Assembly (NCBI GenBank): GCA_940337035.1
Contig: CALNHX010007783.1
Location: forward strand, 1 to 64,000
DNA: 64,000 bases
Reading direction: 5' to 3'
Source: Agriotes lineatus
Taxonomy: Eukaryota > Arthropoda > Insecta > Coleoptera > Elateridae
Shown here: in pieces, positions 57,104 to 64,000 of the stretch
Layout: each line of letters begins with the position of its first letter
Position numbering within the stretch: the stretch's first letter is position 1
The notes under the pieces: model-generated
Seen by the model: only the letters and a program-made list of their open reading frames with translations
Database searches by the model: none
Told to the model about the DNA's origin: nothing
Translations under genes and position numbers: made by a program

Positions 57104-59109
57104 TTATATCAACACGTGGTTGTCTGTTTGCTATGAATAATTATGGTAAATTAAAACCGATTATCGCTACCTTATAAATTTTATCATGCATACAACACTC
57201 GCACTTTATGTATTGATTTTTTTTGTACTTTACAAAATTGATTTTCTACAAGACTCAATGACTGCATAATTTTTTGCAAAAATTTTGTTTTGAATTCGCT
57301 AAAAATAAATTTCGTTTTTCAATTAAGGATATTAAAACAATAAGAATTAATAATTAACGTCAAATATCTGAGGTAGAAATAAAATTATAATTTAAGGTTA
57401 GCTTAACCTAAATGTAGGTTCACTATTTATACAGAGCCATACTCATACACATAATTTCTATAATCTACTGACTACCAAATATACATCGATATTACTAAAA
57501 AAAAATACCAAATATAATTTTAATAATATTGATAACTGTTAATAACAACCTCCAAAATAATGCAAAATTCTTATATTCGTTTAATGTCCTACCGTTTTCC
57601 TCAGTAAAGTTCGGAGTGCTACACTCCATCTGAGACTCGGCAGTGAAGGCCACCAAAAAAAGTTCTAAAATATAAATAAACATTTAATAAAATCTGAGCG
57701 AGATCAAACCTATCCGCTACTTAGGGGTAGGTATTCCAGCTCCTCGGAAAAGAAGCCTTATAATGAGGATAGAAAAAAGAAAAAACAAAATTGTTTAAAG
57801 TATATTATTTTCTGTTTCATACATACATACATACATGATCTCAAACCCCTTACACCGTTTACACAGTGTCGGGGTGCTGGGCGCACCGTAATACAAAATA
57901 AGTATAGGTATAATTTATAGCACAGCAGAGCACTTAGTGCAATATACAGTTTGTTCATTTTCTACTTGATTCAGAGTAGGCAGGGATCATTCTTAAAATT
58001 TGTCAATAAATATACGAATAGGTTAGATCACTCACTTTTGACATTACAAGAATAACGTGGAGTACTAGTTAAGCAGTTAAATTCAAATGATTACATGATA
58101 ACCAACTTAAAAACACCGCGTTTCAAGCTGTCGTCTCAGTGAGAACTTGGATCTGCAGTGTATTCTGAATGACGGAAATTTCTTAAAGAACTTACATATT
58201 CAACTTAGCTTGGAATGCAATAATCTAGCCGGAATCATCAAACGTCATAAATGCAAAATATAGGTGCCATCGCTCTAGGTTGATGTGGCAGCATATGGGG
58301 ACTCGACGGATGGGAGCTTCGGCTTGGAAGAGGCAATTTGAGCAATGGAAAGCCGGGCTCAGAGAATGAAAACAGCGGAATATAGCAGCTACAGTGGCTC
58401 TAGTGAATCAATATACGTTGTAGATGAATGCAGAACAGTAGGGTTACCAATATCCGACCAAATGTCAAAGGTGAAACTTTGTTCCATATAAAACGGGAAT
58501 TATGACATAACTTCTAGCTTTTGTTCACAGTTAACGGAAATTATGCTACAAAAGCAGGCCACAGCTTTAATTTGATAATTGTAATACGACAAATTGGTTA
58601 AACGCAACTGCCATTCTCCCCAACAGAGTTACGAGGCTCATGAAACAAAATTTTGCTAGCTTAGTTCTACAGGAAGGGCGTGGTTCAATTCGCTACTCGT
58701 TAGTTAGGCAATAACTGTTAACGAATTTTACGGATGCATTTAGGTACGAAAAATATCACTTTTTTGGACATATTTTTCGTCTACAAACGCTTTTCATCCG
58801 CAAACCTTTTCGTCCGCACAACTCTTATAATCCACACACCCCTTTTAATTTTCTTTTCAAATTATGACGATCAATGGAAAATATAATATGCACCTTGAAC
58901 GAAAACTGTTTTTTATGGCCTTGCTTGACTGCTTACCTTGGCCAGCAATTGCAGGCATCATCAATAAAAAACCTATTTTTCCGCCTAGATACATATATAT
59001 ATTTTCAATTATAGAACAATTAGCCTACTTTATTCTAATGACATATAGGTTGTTGACGGCTGAGAGGCTAGAGCCCTGAGCCCCTAAAGAGCAGCCACCA
59101 CTGATTTAC
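57104..59109. other. Right flank with no firm gene
   Basis: The first 200 bp presumably hold the reductase promoter. An (ACAT)n microsatellite is at about 57818-57837. No other coding exon is convincing apart from the possible small exon at 57590-57683. Confidence 0.3.
57495..57683 (-). other. Possible small exon or secreted-peptide frame
   Basis: A 62-codon - strand frame opens MFIYILELFLVAFTAESQ, which looks like a signal peptide with cleavage near FTAES. An acceptor-like ATATTTTAG sits at its start and a donor-like GTAGGA after FTEENG, so it may be an internal exon ending near 57593. No family recognised. Confidence 0.25.
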
Positions 59110-59690
59110 AGCATCTATAAGACATTTGTAAACACAAAAACATTTAATTTTTTATAAGTTGGCATATGCATACAATTTTTGTGCTGGGATTCTGTATTTT
59201 GTTTTGCAAAGGTTTCCACACCTGCATAAGGGCGACTTTAAATTTAAAAATGAAGATCAATGACAATAAATCTCATTATTTCATTGTCAAAGTACAGTGT
59301 GAACCCGAATCAGTTGGCAATACTGTAATGTATTGTTAGTGACGCTGTAAGTCTATGTCAAATTCGATGTTAGCAAGTTAGGTTTTGCGTCAGTTTTGAC
59401 ACAGACTGATGCAAAACCTAAACTGCTCGAATTTGACATAGACTTACATATCAGTATTGCCAACTGATTCGGGCTATCCAGGGCCTATCGAAATTGAGTT
59501 TTTAAAAAATCACTTGGTACATATTATTCAGGGAATCCTCGACTGAACTTTTATAAAATCTAATAAAAATACCTATTAATATACGCTACATCAATTTATT
59601 GTAGCCAACACAGTATTTGTTTAACATCCTTAAAAGTAGTTATTTATAACACTTATAACATGCTAATTAAATGACACCCTTAAACTAATA
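59110..59690 (+). repeat. Direct duplication, copy 1 (contains a MITE)
   Basis: Matches 59990-60330: GGGATTCTGTATTTTGTTTTGCAAAGGTTTCCA, CCTGCATAA-GG-GACTTT, AAAAATACCTATTAATA, CAGTATTTGTTTAACATCCTTAAAAGTAGTTAT (each shown in part). The MITE at 59295-59517 splits it; the second copy lacks the MITE. Confidence 0.8.
59295..59517. mobile_element. Foldback MITE, TA target, with empty site in the duplicate
   Basis: The core GTCTATGTCAAATTCGATG...CTCGAATTTGACATAGAC and arms CCGAATCAGTTGGCAATACT / CAGTATTGCCAACTGATTCGG place it in the same family as 20428-21489. The flanks CAAAGTA | TACATATTATTC correspond to the unoccupied CAAAGTACATACTATTC at about 60161-60178 in the second duplicate, confirming duplication of TA. 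Confidence 0.85.
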
Positions 59691-59693
59691 GTC

Positions 59694-59822
59694 GATTATG
59701 TTATTAGGAGTAAAAGTGATACTTTATGTGGCGAAGCTGAAGTTTATTTAGCCGAACGTTAGTGAGGCAAATAATTCAGCTAAGCCACATAAAGTTACTT
59801 TTACTCCGAATAACATATACTA
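59694..59822. repeat. Small foldback repeat
   Basis: ATGTTATTAGGAGTAAAAGT / ACTTTTACTCCGAATAACAT and CTTTATGTGGC / GCCACATAAAG pair across a loop with TTCAGCT and AGCTGAA. Confidence 0.65.
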
Positions 59823-59867
59823 TTTTATCCGCAAACGTATTCCGGTAAATTTCATTAATATAAATTT

Positions 59868-59946
59868 AAAAAAAAAGGATGCATCGGGCGGGAATCGAAC
59901 CCAGTCCACCCGCGTGACAGGCGAACACCATACCCCTGCGCCAACC
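59868..59946 (-). mobile_element. tRNA-Asp-like SINE head or tRNA pseudogene
   Basis: On the - strand: A-box-like GGCGCAGGGGTATGGTGTTC, anticodon-arm CGCCTGTCACGCGGG (GTC, Asp), B box GGGTTCGATTCCCG, then CCCGATGCATCC and a run of T, a polymerase III stop. The acceptor stem does not pair properly, so it is not a functional tRNA. The spurious peptide HAGGLGSIPARC is a known by-product of such repeats. Confidence 0.7.
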
Positions 59947-59989
59947 TCTCTTGTTCAAATAAGGCTCTACTGTAATGATATATGAACAT

Positions 59990-60330
59990 ATAGGCCATTC
60001 AGTAAACACAAAAACATATAAATTTTTTTGAAGTTGACATATATGTAAAATTTGTCTGCTAGGGATTCTGTATTTTGTTTTGCAAAGGTTTCCATACCTG
60101 CATAAAGGTGACTTTGAATTTAAAAATGACAATTAATAAATATCATTAATTCAGTGTCAAAGTACATACTATTCTGGAAATTCTTGCCTGAACTTTTATA
60201 AAATGCAATAAAAATACTTATTAATAAATGATACATCAATAGTATCCACCACAGTATTTGTTTGGCATCCTTAAAAGTAGTTATGACAGATGCTAATTAA
60301 AAAATGTCACACTCTTAACCTATTTGTTTT
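59990..60330 (+). repeat. Direct duplication, copy 2 (no MITE)
   Basis: Second copy of 59110-59690, lacking the MITE. It continues to CTTAAAAGTAGTTAT and ATGCTAATTAAA. Sequence divergence from copy 1 indicates the duplication is not recent. Confidence 0.8.
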
Positions 60331-60753
60331 AGTAACTTTTTGTATGTACATTCCTGGACAAAAGATGCATTTTGGAAGTACACTCATGAAATTTTAGAAA
60401 TCAAAGGCCACTTTGTGTTTTTATGTTTAGTGAACAGACTATACTGAATCACCCGAGCTAATAGCACACGACCACAGCAGCTGTCACACCATAACCCACG
60501 GCGACAGATGCTCCGATCCGCTGCTTAAAGGTTTATTTAAATTAACACTTTTTCGTACTCTTTTTGAAAATAAAAACCGGCCTACGAACTAAGTCTAAAA
60601 ATTAGCAAAATTTTAAGTCATCATACAATTGAATCGGTCCAGTATCTTCGGAGGAGATGGCGAACAAACATAGAAAGAAAGAAAGAGAGCAACGATTTTG
60701 TGTGCTTAGGCAGATAAAGTACGCAAAAGTCGCTATTTTATCTGCGCAAGCAT
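60331..60753. other. No gene recognised
   Basis: Contains a purine-rich GAAAGAAAGAAAGAGAG tract at about 60674-60690 and a GCAGATAAAGT motif that recurs at 61509 and 61575. Confidence 0.3.
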
Positions 60754-61499
60754 GGGTCACACGTTCATTTTTTGCATCAAATTTGCTTGTCATACACCAA
60801 TGATGACGTATTTCATGACGTCAGCCTCATAGTTGTCAAACATTTCTAAAAAATAGGACGGGCTCTATTTCGATGCAACTTTTCACGCGATTCTGCGCAG
60901 TGCGTGAAAGTGGTATTTCACGGTTTAGGGTTTTTAGGTTAAGAACGCATTTTTACTTCAAAAATAGCCATGTCTTGGACGCGTGAGCAAGTGTCGGCCC
61001 TAATAGACGCCTATCAACAAGAGGAGGTCTTGTATTTCGTAAAAGACCCCAGCTATCATAACAAGCTAGCACGGAATGAAGCGCTAACGCGCATTACCCT
61101 GCAAATCCATCCTGAAATAATTTTTGAAACTACCACCATCTTCACATTTCAATTCTGTGTGTACCATTAATAACACCCCCCCGTTCTTGGTCATGTCGTT
61201 GTAACCACTTGCGGGACCACACTTTTCGAGATTTTCGCTGTTTCTTATTACACAACGCTAGACCTACACCTACTAACGACAAGATAATCACTTGCTCTTC
61301 CATTTTGAAACAAAAATAAACGTTAACAATTCGTGCCTTTACAGCAAACCATAACCTCACAATAATAGGTGATTCTAATAGTTGCACAACAAGTTTTATG
61401 GTGTGACCACCCTGTTTGATAGAGAGAATCAAACATTGTATGACGTCACGGAAAGTGTTTGACAAGCAAATTTGATGCAAAAAAATGATCGTGTGACCC
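60754..61499 (+). mobile_element. Inverted-repeat element with MADF fragment (PIF/Harbinger-like?)
   Basis: GGGTCACACG at the left and CGTGTGACCC at the right are inverted; homology continues through TTGCATCAAATTTGCTTGTCA / TGACAAGCAAATTTGATGCAA and GACGTCA. A MADF-like coding fragment is inside. PIF/Harbinger elements carry a Myb/MADF gene beside the transposase, so this may be a deleted derivative. No 3-bp target duplication could be confirmed. Confidence 0.5.
60970..61170 (+). pseudogene. MADF/Myb-SANT-like domain fragment
   Basis: MSWTREQVSALIDAYQQEEVLYFVKDPSYHNKLARNEALTRI matches the first half of a MADF domain (W-RE-V--LI--Y-----L-D--DP-YHNK--R--A---I), a DNA-binding fold. The frame then runs into unrelated sequence and stops, so the third helix is lost. 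The ATG is preceded by AAAATAGCC and looks like the genuine start. Confidence 0.6.
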
Positions 61500-62030
61500 A
61501 TGCTTTAGGCAGATAAAGTGACACTTTTACCTTGTCAATAAAGACACATAAGTTGTCACTTTTGTGACGTTTGCGGATAAAGTACGTTTTTTCCTATAAA
61601 AATTTTCAAGGTGAGGATAAAATTGGCAAAACTGCCTTTTTCAAAATTATTAGAAACTTTATTTTCGTCAGGTTTTTCTGTAAACCACTTATGTCATTTT
61701 GACATTTAAAATTAAATTGTCAGCTTTTCCTTTTTGAAAATGTATATGCGTAAAACCGGAATCTTAAAATTAAATACAAAAAAAGCAAATCTGAAGTGTG
61801 CAGAGGAACTGTTGGATCTGCAGCCTAACATGCCAGTAGAAGAAGTTACGAAAGATTACCTAAAAACAAAACTCCTTTAATGCCAGATTTTAAATTTCCC
61901 ATCAATTTTTAGTTCTAAAAAGTTACTACAACAAATTCTACCAACATATATTTTTTAAAGGAATCCAAGTAATGCCAACATAAACCCTAAATCCTTTAAC
62001 ATTCAAAATTTTTATAGGAAAAAACGTAGG
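61500..62030. other. No firm gene; 47-codon frame at about 61740-61880
   Basis: An ATG frame (MYMRKTGILKLNTKKANLK...) of under 50 codons on the + strand is not recognised. The GCGGATAAAGT motif recurs at 61574. Confidence 0.25.
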
Positions 62031-63841
62031 GTCAGCTGGGGTAAATGTGAATAGGGGTAAATGGAAACGGTGATTTTTTCTTGGTTCAGTTAGAATTAAG
62101 GCCCAGATTGGCAACACTGGTTTTGTTTTCCGCCTTTTATCTAGTTAAGGGCAGTTTTTGTTGCACCAAGCAGCAGTCTGTGGTAGGTATTGTTTTGTGG
62201 TCTGTGGTGAGATAAGTCAAAGTCAACATCAGTGCCTTGTTTTGTCTGAAATACAGTTTTGCAGAGTTCTGTTAGGGGATCCCCCCTAGTGTAAATACGG
62301 TAAGTTGGATAATAGTTTTTTATTTGTGGCTTAATAAGATGTTATTATTTACTTTTTATATTACAAACGTTGGTTCTTTAGCAAAAACCAACATAAAAAT
62401 CCGTATTTACATTTACCCCAAAAAATATAAACCTGGGGTAAATGAAAATGATAAGATGGGGTAAATGTAAATGCTATTTTTGAGGGTACATAATGAATAA
62501 AAATGAGCAACTCAGTGACAATTTTAACGATTAATGAAATTTTGACAGAAAAATATATTGCATGTATTGTATTTTCCCGAAATGCCACAAAACCGAGCAT
62601 GAAACTATATAAAGAAAAAACCACCACCCTCATATACAGCTGAAGATTTGTCTTGAGCTGTACAAGATATTTTAAATCATAAATCCTACCAAGAAGTTCA
62701 AGAATATTATGGTATCCCGAAAGCTGTAGTTTTTAACAGAATTAAGGGACGAAAAACGGCAGTCGATAAATTAGGGTTTGGAAGGGCACAGTCACTAAGC
62801 ATGGACATTGAACGTGATCTAGAAAACTGTATCAGAGCACGAACAAGAATGGGAGTTCCATGTGATAAAGAGGATGTAAAGACAGTTGTTGCCGAGTACG
62901 TTTGCTCTAATAATTTAAAAACACAATTTGTTAATGATAAGCCGAGAGATGAATTGTATTATTCGTTTATAAAACGACATCCAGGGTTATCATTTAAAAA
63001 ACCAGAATTGCTGCAGAAATGTAGGAAAGATTCCAGATATCCTGTTGTCATTTACGATTTTTACAATGAATTTGAGCAGCTTTCTAAGGATAACAACTTA
63101 GAGGATAAATCATCATTTGTGTTTAATTGTAATGAAAGTGAATTTTGCCATGATCCCTCAAAATATAAAGAAATTGGTGAAAAAGGAAAGCCTTTATCTA
63201 GAATCTCTGGAGGTTCGGGCAGAGAGTCGACAACAGTTCTGGCATGCGTGTTTGCAGATGGATCCTGTCTTCCACCTTTAATCGTCTTTAAAGGAGTTGG
63301 TGTCCAGGCAACATGGACCACAGAAAAAGCTTTTCCAAGGACTAGGTATACCTCTTCTAGTCATGGTTGAATGGAAGAACCACAATTCTTCGAATGGTTT
63401 TCATCAGTTTTTGTGTCACACGTACATTCTTTGCGACTTGTTAATAATTTTCTCAATCAAGCAGCTGTCTTATTTTTTGATGGACATGCCAGCCACATAA
63501 GCGTAAGGATATTACATTTCAAACGATTGAAGCAGTATGACCAGAGCCTACTGTTGCATATCGTGACCGAAAATTAGTGTTTGTTTTGCCTGGGACAGTC
63601 GCTGTTTTTGAAAAATAATATTAACTATTAGTTATGTTCTTTTTAATACATTTTTTTTATTTCGGGGTAAATGTAAATGCCCTGTTATATGTCCATTAAA
63701 ATATATAAAAACTATTTCGTATGACTTTATTTTCATTTACCCCTTGCATGCCAACAGTATCTCTAGTATCTTACAATCTGTTTGTTTTCATTTACCCCTA
63801 TGGATCGGGGTAAATGTAAATATTTAGGGGTAAATGTAAAC
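62031..63841 (+). mobile_element. Pogo-like element flanked by iterated GGGGTAAATG motifs
   Basis: GGGGTAAATG occurs at about 62038, 62055, 62435, 62458, 63664, 63808 and 63825 in the forward sense, and CATTTACCCC at about 62408, 63735 and 63789 in reverse, clustered on both sides of a transposase pseudogene. The repeated arrangement suggests transposase binding sites near the ends. Exact termini and TA duplications were not fixed. Confidence 0.55.
62582..63577 (+). pseudogene. Pogo-like DDE transposase, three in-frame TGA codons
   Basis: One continuous frame from an ATG at 62582: MPQNRA-stop-NYIKKKPPPSYTAEDLS-stop-AVQDILNHKSYQEVQEYYGIPKAVVFNRIKGRK (pipsqueak-type HTH), DIERDLENCIRARTRMG (CENP-B-type HTH), then the DDE region FVFNCNESEFCHDPSK, GSGRESTTVLACVFADG, PPLIVFKGVGVQATW, a third TGA where the family has Trp, MEEPQFFEWF and AVLFFDGHASHIS. 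The first catalytic Asp is Asn (NCNES), and the segment with the third (LQPLD) is missing. The final residues after HASHIS are out of register, so a deletion follows. Inactive. Confidence 0.85.
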
Positions 63842-64000
63842 GTTTAATTAATTAAAAACTCATTATTTTCCCGGCCACTTGTTTTGGGGATATGCAGCCA
63901 ACATATGTCCGAATACACCTTCCAAATCTCGTCAAATTTAAATAATAAACACTATTTGTTTTCAATCAGTAAAGTCAAAGTTGCAAAAATCGTTCACAAT
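63842..64000. other. No feature recognised
   Basis: AT-rich end of the window. Confidence 0.3.

Noticed and set aside
59868..59946. Functional tRNA-Asp gene
   Set aside because: Anticodon arm and B box are good but the acceptor stem does not close; listed as a SINE/pseudogene instead.
1..64000. CRISPR array or prokaryotic operon
   Set aside because: Introns, microRNAs, SINEs and LINEs show a eukaryotic genome; the regularly spaced repeats found are transposon parts, not direct repeats with unique spacers.

Overview
The window is AT-rich eukaryotic DNA, almost certainly from an insect. Three things point there: the miR-100 / let-7 / miR-125 cluster is present in insect order, short (TTAGG)n tracts of the arthropod telomere type occur inside transposons, and most of the rest is degraded insect-type transposable elements (RTE-like LINEs, hAT, piggyBac, mariner/Tc1, pogo, many TA-flanked foldback MITEs, tRNA-derived SINEs). 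A beetle is a reasonable guess, but the sequence does not settle the order.

Real host genes are few. On the + strand the let-7 complex runs from miR-100 (mature 18500-18521) and let-7 (18636-18656) to miR-125 (22857-22878), with a 4.2 kb gap before miR-125. About 176 bp after mature miR-125 comes the start codon of FANCL, the RING E3 ligase of the Fanconi anaemia pathway. FANCL can be assembled as six coding exons (23055-23147, 23198-23765, 55514-55687, 55740-55912, 55963-56031, 56081-56101), giving 365 residues with a complete C4HC3 RING. Four of its introns are 49-52 bp. The fifth is about 31.7 kb and holds half of this window. Convergent to FANCL on the - strand, 94 bp away stop to stop, is a NADH-cytochrome b5 reductase-like gene (CYB5RL type, 57103-56196) with no intron and a single one-base frameshift in a run of six A.

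Left flank (1-18390): no recognised host gene. It holds LINE debris, a pogo-like nonautonomous element with another element inside it, a tRNA-derived SINE, an LTR-like end with a primer-binding-type motif, a cluster of palindromic repeats, several 0.8-2 kb foldback elements with TA duplications, and a dead mariner transposase.

Giant FANCL intron (23766-55513): layered insertions. Examples are a LINE cut by a solo LTR and by a hAT element that itself contains a foldback; a 4.8 kb mariner-type element filled with other elements; and a piggyBac gene cut by a hAT element that carries a THAP-bearing element. Target-site duplications at several joints let the order of insertion be read.

Right flank (57104-64000): a direct duplication (59110-59690 and 59990-60330) in which one copy contains a MITE and the other keeps the empty site; a tRNA-Asp-like sequence; a foldback element with a MADF-domain fragment; and a pogo-like transposase pseudogene flanked by many copies of the motif GGGGTAAATG. 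No CRISPR, rRNA or bacterial-type feature is present.
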